This document shows positions 52,717 to 62,083 of a DNA stretch of 64,000 nt, one piece after another. The notes beneath the pieces are model-generated. The model saw only the letters and a list, made by a program, of their open reading frames with translations, was not told the origin of the DNA and ran no database searches. Source of the DNA: Methylovirgula sp. 4M-Z18 (lineage in GTDB: Bacteria; Pseudomonadota; Alphaproteobacteria; Rhizobiales; Beijerinckiaceae); assembly GCF_037890675.1 (NCBI RefSeq), contig NZ_CP149574.1, positions 434,001 to 498,000 of the forward strand, given 5' to 3'. Position numbers and translations under genes: made by a program. Position 1 is the stretch's first letter. Every line of letters starts with the position of its first letter.

Positions 52717-53718
52717 GTGTCTGACATGGTTGTGAACTCGAGCGTCGCGCGTGCAGCGCAAACCGAAGACCGAACACGGACGTTGAACGATTTCAAGTCG
52801 GCCGATGCGCTCTTTCACAGCCTGACGTTCGGTGCGTCGGTGCTCGTGTTGCTCGTGATGGGCGGCATCATCCTATCGCTGATCATTGCCGCTTGGCCGG
52901 CTATGGTGGCCTTCGGCGTCGGCTTCTTCGAGACGACGCGCTGGGCGGTGCATGCCAAGCCGCATCCGGTGATGGGGGTTCTGGCGCCGCTCTATGGGAC
53001 GATGGTCACGTCGGTGATTGCCATGCTGATCGCCGTGCCGGTGGGGCTGGGCATCGCCGTGTTCCTGACCGAATTGTGCCCCTTATGGCTTCGCCGCCCG
53101 ATCAGCACGGCCATCGAGTTGCTCGCCGGCATCCCTTCGATCATCTACGGCATGTGGGGCATGTTCTATCTGGCGCCATTCCTGGCGACCTCTGTTGAGC
53201 CCTCGATCGTCGCGGTCTTTTCACATATCCCGTTGCTGAACGTCGTTTTTGCCGAGCCGATCTCCAACCAGAACCTTTTCAATGCCGGTTTTGTGCTCGC
53301 CATCATGATCCTGCCCTTCATCACTGCCGTCTCGTGCGACGTCTTCGCGACCGTGCCTCCGGTGCTCAAGGAAGCCGCCTACGGCATCGGCTGCACGACG
53401 TGGGAGGTGATGCGCAACGTGGTCATTCCCTATACGCGTGTCGGCTTGATCGGTGGCGTGATGCTGGCGCTTGGCCGCGCGCTTGGCGAAACCATGGCCG
53501 TCACCTTCATCGTCGGCAACGAATCCAAAGTCACCGGCTCGATCTTCAGCGCCGGCGTGACGATCTCCTCGTTGATTGCCAACGAATTTGCCGAGAGCGA
53601 CGGCCTGCACCAGTCGGCGCTGCTCTATTCCGGCCTCATCCTGTTCGTCCTCGTATTCTTCGTCTTGACCGCGGCGCGCTACATGCTGGCCCGCGGCGAG
53701 CGCAAATTGGGAGCTTGA
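52717..53718 (+). CDS. pstC: phosphate ABC transporter permease PstC
   Basis: A 333-residue membrane protein with about six helices and the permease EAA-type loop [21 protein letters not shown]. It is the first of the two permease subunits of the Pst importer. Start is a GTG at 52717 preceded by GGAG; an ATG three codons later is the alternative. It is 1 base before pstA. Confidence 0.95.
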   Translation: MSDMVVNSSVARAAQTEDRTRTLNDFKSADALFHSLTFGASVLVLLVMGGIILSLIIAAWPAMVAFGVGFFETTRWAVHAKPHPVMGVLAPLYGTMVTSVIAMLIAVPVGLGIAVFLTELCPLWLRRPISTAIELLAGIPSIIYGMWGMFYLAPFLATSVEPSIVAVFSHIPLLNVVFAEPISNQNLFNAGFVLAIMILPFITAVSCDVFATVPPVLKEAAYGIGCTTWEVMRNVVIPYTRVGLIGGVMLALGRALGETMAVTFIVGNESKVTGSIFSAGVTISSLIANEFAESDGLHQSALLYSGLILFVLVFFVLTAARYMLARGERKLGA

Positions 53719-53719
53719 C

Positions 53720-54559
53720 ATGGAGCCCGCCGGTTATGCTGCGCGCAAGCGCAAGAATCGCATCATCCTCGGTCTGTGCCTCGCTGCCATGGTGTTCGGT
53801 CTGACGTTCCTTGCGGCGATTTTGCTGATGCTGTTTTGGAACGGCTTCTCGAGCCTCGGCATTGCGACCTTCACGCAGATGACCCCTGCTGCCGACACCC
53901 AAGGCGGTCTGCTCAATCCGATCGTCGGTTCGATCATCATGACGGTTGTCGGCATCGTGGTCGGCGCGCCGATCGGGTTGCTTGCCGGGACCTATATGGT
54001 GGAATACGGCCGCTACACGCGGCTGACCTCGGTGGTGCGCTTCATCAACGATATTCTGCTCAGCGCGCCGTCGATCATCATCGGCCTGTTCGTCTACAGC
54101 TTCGTGGTCGTGCCGATGGGCGGAGCGTCCGGCCTCGCCGGTGCGATAGCGCTGGCCATCATCGTCATTCCCGTCGTTATCCGGACGACTGAAAACATGT
54201 TGCTGCTGGTGCCCAATCAGTTGCGCGAGGCCGCGTCCGCCATGGGCATGCCGCGCGCACATGTGACGCGCGCGATCACCTACCGCGCGGCCCGTTCCGG
54301 CATCATCACCGGCCTGCTTCTGGCGCTGGCGCGCATTGCCGGCGAAACCGCGCCGCTGCTGTTCACCGCCCAGAACAACAATTTCTGGAACATCAACGTG
54401 TTCAACGGCGCCATGCCGAACCTGCCGACGACGATCACCGCTTTCGTCGGTTCGCCGTCGACCAATTGGCAGCATCTCGCCTGGGCCGGCGCCCTTCTCA
54501 TCACTTTGACCGTGCTCGCGCTCAACATTATTGCGCGCACTGTTGGCGCTAAGAGGTAA
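53720..54559 (+). CDS. pstA: phosphate ABC transporter permease PstA
   Basis: A 279-residue membrane protein with about six helices and [24 protein letters not shown], the cytoplasmic ATPase-contact loop. The second permease subunit of the Pst system. The ATG at 53720 is preceded by GGGAG overlapping the end of pstC, so translation is coupled. Confidence 0.95.
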   Translation: MEPAGYAARKRKNRIILGLCLAAMVFGLTFLAAILLMLFWNGFSSLGIATFTQMTPAADTQGGLLNPIVGSIIMTVVGIVVGAPIGLLAGTYMVEYGRYTRLTSVVRFINDILLSAPSIIIGLFVYSFVVVPMGGASGLAGAIALAIIVIPVVIRTTENMLLLVPNQLREAASAMGMPRAHVTRAITYRAARSGIITGLLLALARIAGETAPLLFTAQNNNFWNINVFNGAMPNLPTTITAFVGSPSTNWQHLAWAGALLITLTVLALNIIARTVGAKR

Positions 54560-54563
54560 TCTC

Positions 54564-55361
54564 ATGAACGATCTCAGCCAAATGCCGAATGCTGCGACAC
54601 AGGCCTCCAATGCCAAGGTCATCGCCCGCAATCTGAGCTTCTATTACGGGGCGAACAAGGCGCTCAAGGACGTCAACCTGGAACTCGGCACCAACAAGGT
54701 GACGGCGCTGATCGGTCCGTCCGGCTGCGGCAAGTCGACTCTATTGCGCATCTTCAACCGGATGTACGATCTTTATCCCAATCAGCGCGCCGACGGCGAG
54801 CTGCTGCTGGATGGCGAGAATATCCTGAGCCCCGGCATGGATCTCAACCTGCTGCGCGCCCGCGTCGGCATGGTGTTCCAGAAGCCGACACCTTTCCCGA
54901 TGTCGATCTACGACAATATCGCCTTCGGCATCCGCCTCTACGAGAAGCTGCCCAAGAGCGAGATGGACGGGCGCGTCGAGAACGCGTTGCGCGGCGCAGC
55001 CCTGTGGGAAGAGGTGAAGAACAAGCTGCACGCCAGCGGTCTGTCGTTGTCAGGCGGTCAGCAACAGCGTCTGTGCATTGCGCGCACGGTCGCGATCAAG
55101 CCGGATGTCATTCTCTTCGACGAACCGTGCTCGGCGCTCGATCCGATCTCGACCTCGAAGGTCGAGGAGCTGATCGACGAATTGCGCGAGACCTATACGA
55201 TCGCCATCGTCACCCATTCGATGCAGCAGGCGGCGCGCGTCTCGACGAAGACCGCCTTCATGTATTTGGGCGAACTCGTCGAGTTCGGCGACACCGACCA
55301 GATCTTTACGGCGCCGCGCCAGAAGCGCACGCAAGACTACATCACCGGCCGCTTCGGCTGA
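54564..55361 (+). CDS. pstB: phosphate ABC transporter ATP-binding protein
   Basis: A 265-residue ATPase with Walker [10 protein letters not shown] (51-59), signature LSGGQQQRL (162-170) and Walker B VILFDEP (182-188), plus [10 protein letters not shown] with the switch His. It energises phosphate import. AGAGG precedes the ATG at 54564, 4 bases after pstA. It is followed by phoU 13 bases later. Confidence 0.96.
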   Translation: MNDLSQMPNAATQASNAKVIARNLSFYYGANKALKDVNLELGTNKVTALIGPSGCGKSTLLRIFNRMYDLYPNQRADGELLLDGENILSPGMDLNLLRARVGMVFQKPTPFPMSIYDNIAFGIRLYEKLPKSEMDGRVENALRGAALWEEVKNKLHASGLSLSGGQQQRLCIARTVAIKPDVILFDEPCSALDPISTSKVEELIDELRETYTIAIVTHSMQQAARVSTKTAFMYLGELVEFGDTDQIFTAPRQKRTQDYITGRFG

Positions 55362-55374
55362 GTTGGAGCCTTCC

Positions 55375-56085
55375 ATGAACGAACATATCGTCAAGTCTTT
55401 CGATTCCGAACTGGAGACGCTCGGCCGCCAGATCGCCGAGATGGGCGGCATTGCCGAAAAAATGCTGTCGGACGCGGTTGACGCGCTGACCGAGTTGAAT
55501 GTGACCTTGGCGCAGCGGGTGGTCGAAACCGATCCGCGGCTCGATCTGCTGCAACGACAGATTGAGGAGAGCGCTGTCTCCATCATCGCGCGCCGCCAGC
55601 CGATGGCCGTCGATTTGCGGGCCATCGTCGCCGCGATTCGCGTCTCCGGCGATCTGGAGCGCATTGGCGATCTCGCCAAGAACATTGCCAAGCGCACGAT
55701 GAAGATCGCCAACGACAATGGCATCCGCATGCCGGGCGCGCTGGTCGGTCTGCGTCACATGGCCGAACTTGCCGCGATATTGCTCAAGGACGTGCTCGAC
55801 GCCTATGCCGCACGTGACACGGTCGCAGCCCGCGCCGTGTGGGAGCGCGATGCCGAAATCGACGCTCTGGAAAACTCGATCTTCCGCGATCTTCTCACCT
55901 TCATGATGGAAGATCCGCGCAACATCACCTTGTGCACGCATCTTCTGTTCTGCTCGAAGAACATCGAGCGCATCGGCGACCATTGCACCAATATTGCCGA
56001 GACCGTCTTTTATCTGGTGACCGGCGATACTTTGCCGATGGACCGCCCGAAGGGCACCCCGAACGCACCGCTTCAGGCTGGATAG
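55375..56085 (+). CDS. phoU: phosphate signalling regulator PhoU
   Basis: A 236-residue all-helical protein with two PhoU repeats; the family motifs SGDLERIGDLAKNIAKR and KNIERIGDHCTNIAETV are both present and hold metal-binding acidic residues. PhoU links Pst transport state to PhoR, repressing the regulon when phosphate is ample. GGAG precedes the ATG at 55375. Confidence 0.95.
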   Translation: MNEHIVKSFDSELETLGRQIAEMGGIAEKMLSDAVDALTELNVTLAQRVVETDPRLDLLQRQIEESAVSIIARRQPMAVDLRAIVAAIRVSGDLERIGDLAKNIAKRTMKIANDNGIRMPGALVGLRHMAELAAILLKDVLDAYAARDTVAARAVWERDAEIDALENSIFRDLLTFMMEDPRNITLCTHLLFCSKNIERIGDHCTNIAETVFYLVTGDTLPMDRPKGTPNAPLQAG

Positions 56086-56097
56086 GACTGAGACAAT

Positions 56098-56841
56098 ATG
56101 AACGACATTCGCATCGAAAACGCGAAATCGGGACCCGCCAGCGCCGCGCCGCGGGTGCTCGTGGTCGAGGACGAAGCGCCGCTCGCGCTGCTGCTCAGCT
56201 ACAATCTCGAAGCGGAAGGCTTTGCGGTCGAACATGTCGAGCGCGGCGACGAGGCCGAGTTGCGCCTCATCGAGGCGCCGCCGGACCTGGTCATTCTCGA
56301 CTGGATGTTGCCGGGTATTTCGGGCTTGGAAATCTGCCGTCGCCTGCGTGCGCGCGATGTCACGAAGACGCTGCCGGTGATCATGCTGACGGCGCGCGGC
56401 GAAGAGGGTGAACGGGTCCGCGGCCTCTCCATCGGCGCCGATGATTACGTGGTCAAGCCGTTCTCGGTGCCCGAACTTATGGCGCGGGTGCGCTCGCTCT
56501 TGCGCCGCTCGCGGCCCGAGCGGGTGGCGAGCCTGCTAGCCGCGGGGGATTTGCAGCTCGACCGCGATATGCGCCGCGTGCGCCGCGGCTCGCGGGACGT
56601 GCATCTGGGCCCGACCGAATTTCGCCTCCTGGAATATCTGATGGAGAAGCCGGGCCGGGTGTTCTCGCGCGCGCAATTGCTCGACGGCGTCTGGGGGATG
56701 GCGATCGATATCGACGAGCGCACCGTGGACGTCCATGTCGGCCGGCTGCGCAAGGTCTTGTCGCGCGGCAAGGAGCGGGATCCGATCCGTACCGTACGCG
56801 GCGCCGGTTATTCTTTCGACGAGACCTTCGGCAAGAATTGA
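56098..56841 (+). CDS. phoB: phosphate regulon response regulator PhoB
   Basis: A 247-residue OmpR-type regulator. The receiver domain has the phosphoacceptor Asp68 (LVILDWMLPGISG), acidic pocket VVEDEA and Lys in DYVVKPFSV; the winged-helix DNA-binding domain ends with RTVDVHVGRLRKVL and VRGAGYSFD. Partner of PhoR, activating pst and other Pho genes. It is 12 bases after phoU, in the same operon. Confidence 0.95.
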   Translation: MNDIRIENAKSGPASAAPRVLVVEDEAPLALLLSYNLEAEGFAVEHVERGDEAELRLIEAPPDLVILDWMLPGISGLEICRRLRARDVTKTLPVIMLTARGEEGERVRGLSIGADDYVVKPFSVPELMARVRSLLRRSRPERVASLLAAGDLQLDRDMRRVRRGSRDVHLGPTEFRLLEYLMEKPGRVFSRAQLLDGVWGMAIDIDERTVDVHVGRLRKVLSRGKERDPIRTVRGAGYSFDETFGKN

Positions 56842-57099
56842 CGGGCCAACGCACCTAGCTACGACAGGCCGGCGCGGGCCGTAGTCTCGCCCGTTGCTGG
56901 CGCGCGGGTTGCGGCGCCGGCGTTTTCCACATGGTTTTGACCTCCGCGACGCTCCGTGCGAGCCGGAATACGCTCGTCAAGAGCGGTGCGCCTGGCTCGT
57001 GTCTTCCATCTCGATTGCCCTGCATTTTGCCCGATGTCCGCCATATTTTTGACCATGAGAGGCGGAAAAACTGCAGCCCACTTTGGGAGACATGAGTCG

Positions 57100-57471
57100 A
57101 TGAAGCGCGGAATGAGTGTTGGTTTGGTGTTGCTGCTGACGATATCGGTCGCCTATGCCGCCGGTTTCAAGGGGATCATGAAGGCGTGGCGCAGTCCGAC
57201 CAATGCTGCTAAGGCCATGGTGAGCGGTAGCGAACCTTATGACGCGGCAACAGTGCGCAAATTGTTGCAGGCCTATATTGCCGATTCTGACGACATCAAA
57301 TCGCATCTCTCGACGAGTGCCGAATCCGAGGATCTCAAAAGGCGGTTCACCGCTTTCCAGAGCGATGCGAAGGCCGCCCTCGGCCAACTCGACAGCGCTG
57401 CTAAGTTCAAGGCAGCCTATGCGCCGGTGATGGACAATTGTTCTTCCTGCCACGACAAATATCGCGATTAG
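57100..57471 (+). CDS. cytochrome c-prime-like (class II) c-type cytochrome
   Basis: A 123-residue protein with a signal peptide (MKRGMSVGLVLLLTISVAYAAG) and a heme-binding CSSCH near the C-terminus (NCSSCHDKYRD), preceded by four-helix-type sequence. This layout, with the heme motif at the very end, is that of class II cytochromes c such as c-556 or c-prime, which act in electron transfer or NO binding. GGGAGA precedes the ATG at 57100. Confidence 0.8.
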   Translation: MKRGMSVGLVLLLTISVAYAAGFKGIMKAWRSPTNAAKAMVSGSEPYDAATVRKLLQAYIADSDDIKSHLSTSAESEDLKRRFTAFQSDAKAALGQLDSAAKFKAAYAPVMDNCSSCHDKYRD

Positions 57472-57472
57472 A

Positions 57473-57570
57473 GCATTTTCCAGAAAAGTTGCGCGACTTT
57501 TCGGTTAAGAAAATGCGACATAACAAACAAGTAGAGCAATTTTGCGCTTCTGAAAGAATCGCAAAATGCT
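57473..57570. repeat. palindromic intergenic repeat element
   Basis: Nested palindromes fill this gap: GCATTTTC/GAAAATGC (57473-57480, 57509-57516), the inner GAAAAGT/ACTTTTC (57483-57489, 57496-57502), and a second stem AGCAATTTTGCG/CGCAAAATGCT (57535-57546, 57560-57570). It resembles the short dispersed palindromic elements common in Rhizobiales intergenic DNA. Only one copy is seen in the window. Confidence 0.6.
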
Positions 57571-57606
57571 TTAGACAGGATCGGGCGGTTACCTGTATGA
57601 AAGGTT

Positions 57607-58029
57607 ATGATCCGCATCACCGACCATATCAGTCTCGAAGATGACGAGGTGGCCTTGAGCTTCATTCGCGCCTCCGGTCCCGGCGGGCAGAATGTGAACA
57701 AGCTCGCGACGGCGGTGCAATTGCGTTTCGATTTGGCGCGGAGTCCCTCGTTGAGCGACGCGGTCAAGGCGCGTCTCACCCGTATCGCCGGGCGGCGCTT
57801 GACCTTGGACGGCGTCATCGTCCTGACCGCCGACGCGCATCGCAGTCAGGAGCGCAATAAGGTCGATGTGATGCAGCGCCTTGCCGCGATGATCGAGGAA
57901 GCTTCCGTCGCGCCAAAGCCGCGGCGGCCGACCAAGCCGACTTACGCCTCGAAGCTGCGCCGATTGGACGGCAAGGCGAAACGCTCGGGCGTGAAACAAT
58001 TGCGGCGCAGCAAGCCGTCCGGCGATTAG
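57607..58029 (+). CDS. arfB: aminoacyl-tRNA hydrolase ArfB (stalled-ribosome rescue)
   Basis: A 140-residue protein with RASGPGGQNVNKLATAVQLRF; the GGQ at residues 26-28 is the peptidyl-tRNA hydrolysis motif. The basic C-terminal tail (RRPTKPTYASKLRRLDGKAKRSGVKQLRRSK) is the one that enters the empty mRNA channel in ArfB/YaeJ. It releases peptides from stalled ribosomes. ATG at 57607, preceded by GAAAGG. Confidence 0.92.
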   Translation: MIRITDHISLEDDEVALSFIRASGPGGQNVNKLATAVQLRFDLARSPSLSDAVKARLTRIAGRRLTLDGVIVLTADAHRSQERNKVDVMQRLAAMIEEASVAPKPRRPTKPTYASKLRRLDGKAKRSGVKQLRRSKPSGD

Positions 58030-58060
58030 CTGTCTCTCGCTCGGCCTCCGCGCCGGCGCA

Positions 58061-59539
58061 TCAACCGCGATATCTCTCCTCATAGTATCGGCGCTTGGCG
58101 TCATACATTTCGGCATCGGCGCGGCGGGCGACCGCGTCGAGTCGCTCGCCGCGGCGACTCGTCGCAGCGCCCATCGAGAAGGAGAGCGGCGTTGCGCCGT
58201 GGAACTGGTTGTTCAGTTCGGCCAGGCGATGCACGTCGTTCATCATCGCTTCGCCGGCGTGCTCGTCCGCGCCGGGCATGATAATGGCGAATTCGTCGCC
58301 GCCGATGCGCGCGGCGCAGCCGGACTTCTCGACGACTTGCGCGAGAACCTCGCCGGCGCGGCGCAGCAATTCGTCGCCGACGCCATGGCCATGGTGATCG
58401 TTGGAGCTCTTCAAACCGTTGAGATCGGCGATGATGATTGTCACCGGCCAGGGGCCTTTGCGCTCAAGGCGATTGATCTCGTCGACATAGAAGGAGCGAT
58501 TATAAAGCTTGGTCAAAACATCGTGCTTGCCGAGGAATTCGAGATAGGCCTCCGCCTTTTTCCGCGCGGTGATGTCGGTCAACGCGACCTGCACCAGCGA
58601 CCAATTGTGTTCGCGGCCGGGCAGTACGGAAAATTGCATCAGGAAATACAGCTCCGTGCCGTCGAGCGCGTAATTGACCACCTCGCGCTGCTGGAACAGC
58701 TTGCCGTCCCATAAATCGATCAATTGCTCGCGAAAGGGTTGTGCCATGCCGTCGCGAAAGATGTCGCCGAGCCGTTGCAGCAGCACTTGCTTGCTCGGTG
58801 CGCCGAACAGTTCGAGCGTGCGACGGTTGACGTCGATCACCCGGATTTCGCTCATGCAGCGCTGCACGAATTCGGGATGAACATCGGTGAAGACGCGAAA
58901 ATCGATGATGCCGCGCTCGCGTACCTCGTCGATCAATTGCTTGACCCGGCTGAAATCCTCGACCCAAAGCGAGACCGGAGAATGCTGCAGCAGACCGTGG
59001 GCGTAATCTTCGCTGACACTGAGTTTGCGCCGTGCCGTCTCGCGGTCGGTCACATCGTCAATGGCGACGAGGACGCGGCTCCAGCTCTCTTCGTGTCCGG
59101 GCAGGATCGAGCCCTTGAGCTGAATGTCGAGACGGCGGCCCGACATGGTGTAATTGACCGTATCGCTGGCGAACAGCGTCTTGCCGTCCCAGAGTTGGAC
59201 GAGCTCTTCGAGATGGGTCAGCAGCATGTCGTCGCGAAAGATACGGCCGAGATTGGCGACGAGTTCGTCCAGATTGGCGACCTCGTAAAGCGCCAAGGTC
59301 TTGGCGTTGACCTTGACGACCTTCAACTTGCTGGCGCACAGCCTGACACGATCGAAATCTTCGCCCAGATAAGCGCGCAAATCAGCAATGCCGGCGCGTC
59401 GCCACCCGTCGAACAGTGCTTTCAGCTCAGTATAATCTTCGAGCCAGAGCGAAACCGGTGCAAGTTCGAACATATTGGCGTCGTCGCTTCCAAAGCTGCG
59501 CGATGACGAGGATGAGTTGAGAGAGTCCAAATTATGCAT
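58061..59539 (-). CDS. diguanylate cyclase with duplicated PAS-like module
   Basis: A 492-residue protein. Two homologous modules of about 140 residues lie at 27-165 and 186-326; compare SLWLEDYTELKALFDGWRRAG with SLWVEDFSRVKQLIDEVRERG. Residues 335-490 form a GGDEF domain with intact GGDEF (413-417), so a c-di-GMP synthase. The inhibitory I-site (RxxD five residues before GGDEF) is absent (EKSG there), so product inhibition is probably lost. It has no membrane helices. Confidence 0.9.
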   Translation of the reverse strand: MHNLDSLNSSSSSRSFGSDDANMFELAPVSLWLEDYTELKALFDGWRRAGIADLRAYLGEDFDRVRLCASKLKVVKVNAKTLALYEVANLDELVANLGRIFRDDMLLTHLEELVQLWDGKTLFASDTVNYTMSGRRLDIQLKGSILPGHEESWSRVLVAIDDVTDRETARRKLSVSEDYAHGLLQHSPVSLWVEDFSRVKQLIDEVRERGIIDFRVFTDVHPEFVQRCMSEIRVIDVNRRTLELFGAPSKQVLLQRLGDIFRDGMAQPFREQLIDLWDGKLFQQREVVNYALDGTELYFLMQFSVLPGREHNWSLVQVALTDITARKKAEAYLEFLGKHDVLTKLYNRSFYVDEINRLERKGPWPVTIIIADLNGLKSSNDHHGHGVGDELLRRAGEVLAQVVEKSGCAARIGGDEFAIIMPGADEHAGEAMMNDVHRLAELNNQFHGATPLSFSMGAATSRRGERLDAVARRADAEMYDAKRRYYEERYRG

Positions 59540-59768
59540 CTACTCCCTGCAAGCGCCGTGAGAGGCAAAGCCGGATCTGTCGCGCCCAAAAGCCGGACGC
59601 GCCAACACCAACAAATGTGGAGAATATTATGGAAGCCAAGCTTGCCGATTCCAAAATCAATTGACCAAGAGGTCTGAAAATTCCCGCTCTCGCCGCCCCC
59701 CAGACAATCGCGGCCTGATTGTCGCTGCGCTTTCGATTTTCGTCAATATTTGTGTGTGTGGCCGTCGT

Positions 59769-60959
59769 TCAGCCCAACGGCCGCACCGTGCCGCCCGCCA
59801 CCTGCAGCATTTCGGCGCGGCCGGCCAAATCGGCGAAGGCGGCGGGATCAGCGCCGGTGAGCCAGACTTGGCCGCCGATGTCACCGAGCGCGGCATAGAG
59901 CGCCGCGCGGCGCAGGGGATCGAAATGGGCGGCGATCTCGTCGAGCAGGATCAGCGGCGCAATGTCGCTCATCGCCGCGACCAGCCGGGCATGGGCGAGC
60001 ACCAGGCCGACGAGCAGCGCCTTTTGCTCGCCGGTCGACGAGCGCGCCGCATCCGTGTTTTTGGGGCCGTGCCGCACGAGAAGGTCGCTCACATGCGGGC
60101 CGATCAGGGTCCGGCCAGCCGCCGCATCGCGCGCGCGGTTCTGGCGCAGGATCGCCCGGTAATGTTCCTCGGCGGCGACGGCCGGATATTGCGCCGTCAA
60201 TGTCTCGACCTCACCGGACAGGGCGATTTGCGCCCATGGGAAGGGGGACGCGTCGTCGCGGCTTGCGGCGATCAGGCCTGTGAGGCGGTCGATCGTCTCG
60301 TATCGCGCGGCGGCGACCGCAACGGCGAGTTCCGCCGCCTCGCGCTCGGTCGCGTCGAGCCAATAGGTGTTGGAGATGCCGTCTTCCAAGAGCCGGTTGC
60401 GATTGCGCAGCGCCCGTTCGAGTCCGTTGACCCGCGCGCCATGGGCGGCGTCGACGGCGAGCACTAGGCGGTCGAGAAACCGTCGCCGGTCGCCGGCCGG
60501 GCCCGTGAACAGGCTGTCCATGGCGGGGGTCAGCCAGACGATCCGCAGCCGCTCGGCAAAGGCGGTGGCGGAGGAGACCGGCGCCCGGTCGATGCGGCAT
60601 TTGCGGCTGCGCGGTGCGCCCTCCTCGGGCGGATCGACGCCGGTGCCGAGCTGCAGGCTGCCGAGCGCATCGGCAAGCTCCAGCGAGATCGAAAAGCCGC
60701 CGGGGCCGGATTCGCGGCAGCAATCGGCAAAATCGGCGCGCCGGAGGCCGCGGCCCGGCGAAAACAACGAAATGGCCTCGAGAAGATTGGTTTTTCCGGC
60801 ACCATTCTCGCCGGTCAGCACCACCACATGGCCCGAGATCTTGAGATCGAGCGACTGATAGGAGCGGAAGTCGGCCAAGATCAGCCGCCGCACGGCTGGC
60901 GCGGCGACTGACTTCGAGACCGGCGCGAACGTGGCGGAATCAGCACACATGGTGCTCAT
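59769..60959 (-). CDS. recF: DNA recombination protein RecF
   Basis: A 396-residue SMC-like ATPase with Walker A TGENGAGKTNLLEAISLFSPGRGLR (about 49-73), RRRFLDRLV and the C-terminal LLDEIAAHFDPLRR signature of RecF. It loads RecA at gaps via RecOR. Starts at 60959 (MSTMCAD) or 60950 (MCAD); neither has a strong ribosome binding site. dnaN is not adjacent on this side. Confidence 0.9.
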   Translation of the reverse strand: MSTMCADSATFAPVSKSVAAPAVRRLILADFRSYQSLDLKISGHVVVLTGENGAGKTNLLEAISLFSPGRGLRRADFADCCRESGPGGFSISLELADALGSLQLGTGVDPPEEGAPRSRKCRIDRAPVSSATAFAERLRIVWLTPAMDSLFTGPAGDRRRFLDRLVLAVDAAHGARVNGLERALRNRNRLLEDGISNTYWLDATEREAAELAVAVAAARYETIDRLTGLIAASRDDASPFPWAQIALSGEVETLTAQYPAVAAEEHYRAILRQNRARDAAAGRTLIGPHVSDLLVRHGPKNTDAARSSTGEQKALLVGLVLAHARLVAAMSDIAPLILLDEIAAHFDPLRRAALYAALGDIGGQVWLTGADPAAFADLAGRAEMLQVAGGTVRPLG

Positions 60960-61088
60960 TTGCCACGAAACCCATGGCCAGTGCAAAGCAGGTGTGCATC
61001 GCTCCCAAATCTTCGTGCGACGGGCGTTGCGCGCCGGGCGCGGATTGCTTTATATCGCGCGCTTAATTTACCCGGGGGGCGGGGTGCG

Positions 61089-61844
61089 ATGACGTATTGC
61101 TGTGGTCTCTTAGTCGAGGATGGCTTGGTGATGATCGCGGATACCCGCACCAATGCGGGCCTCGATAACGTCTCGACCTTCCGCAAATTGCATATTTTCC
61201 AGCAGCCTGGCGAATATGTGATGATGATCGCGACCGCGGGCAATCTCTCGATCACGCAAGCAGTGATCAATGCGGTGACCGAGGGCATCGAGAATCCGGA
61301 CACCCATGAACTCGAGACATTGATCGGCGTCGACAGCATGTTCAAGGCGGCGCAATTGATCGGCCGCGCGGTGCGCAAAGTGCGGGATCAAGATGGCGAG
61401 GCGCTGGAGCAGGCCAATCTGCGTTTCGAAGTGTCGTTTCTGTTCGGTGGCCAACACAAGGGCCGGCGGTTGCGACTGTTCAACATCTATGCCGCCGGCA
61501 ATTTCATCGAATGCGCGCCGGACGCGCCGTTCCTGCAAATCGGCGAGCACAAATACGGCAAGCCGATTCTCGACCGCGCCGTTAACTATAAATCCGACTT
61601 GTACGACGCGCTGAAAATCGGATTGATTTCAATGGATTCGACCATGCGGTCGAATCTTGGCGTCGGGTTGCCGATCGATATCGCGGTATTGCGGCGCGAT
61701 ACTGAAGAACTCGAAGTCGATACGCGGATCGACAATACCGACGGCTATTTTCACGAATTGCGCGACCGCTGGTCCGTCGCGCTGAAAGCCGCGCATATGG
61801 CAATTCCGCGTCCGCCCTATGGCACGCGCAAGCCAAATCCATGA
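61089..61844 (+). CDS. proteasome-type protease of the Anbu family
   Basis: A 251-residue N-terminal nucleophile hydrolase fold beginning MTYCCGLLVEDGLVMIADTRTNAG, with TFRKLHIF near residue 30. Thr2 is the likely nucleophile, Asp18 and Lys33 complete the proteasome-like triad positions. Anbu proteins form bacterial proteasome-like assemblies of unknown role and normally lie near ATP-grasp, alpha-E and transglutaminase genes; none is here. Divergent from recF. Confidence 0.88.
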   Translation: MTYCCGLLVEDGLVMIADTRTNAGLDNVSTFRKLHIFQQPGEYVMMIATAGNLSITQAVINAVTEGIENPDTHELETLIGVDSMFKAAQLIGRAVRKVRDQDGEALEQANLRFEVSFLFGGQHKGRRLRLFNIYAAGNFIECAPDAPFLQIGEHKYGKPILDRAVNYKSDLYDALKIGLISMDSTMRSNLGVGLPIDIAVLRRDTEELEVDTRIDNTDGYFHELRDRWSVALKAAHMAIPRPPYGTRKPNP

Positions 61845-62083
61845 AATCTTTGCCTGATTTTGAATAGGGTGAGTATAGGTCGAAGCATTCCAAGGTTGGA
61901 TTGCGGGCTCGCGAGCTATGCACCTCCAAGCGCAGACGGCCGAAGTGCATAGATCGAATAGATTATATTTGTTCGATGCGGGGCGGGCCGATACATTGGA
62001 ATTTATTCATCGCTGTATTTACTGGAAAGTCGCATTTGGCTGGGATCCTTCCCAAAGGATGAAAAATTCGGCAAAGTGGTCTC
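61845..62083. other. 239-base gap between the Anbu and TamA-like genes
   Basis: No gene is evident. It is fairly AT-rich around 61960-62030 and may hold the promoter for the TamA-like gene. Confidence 0.5.
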
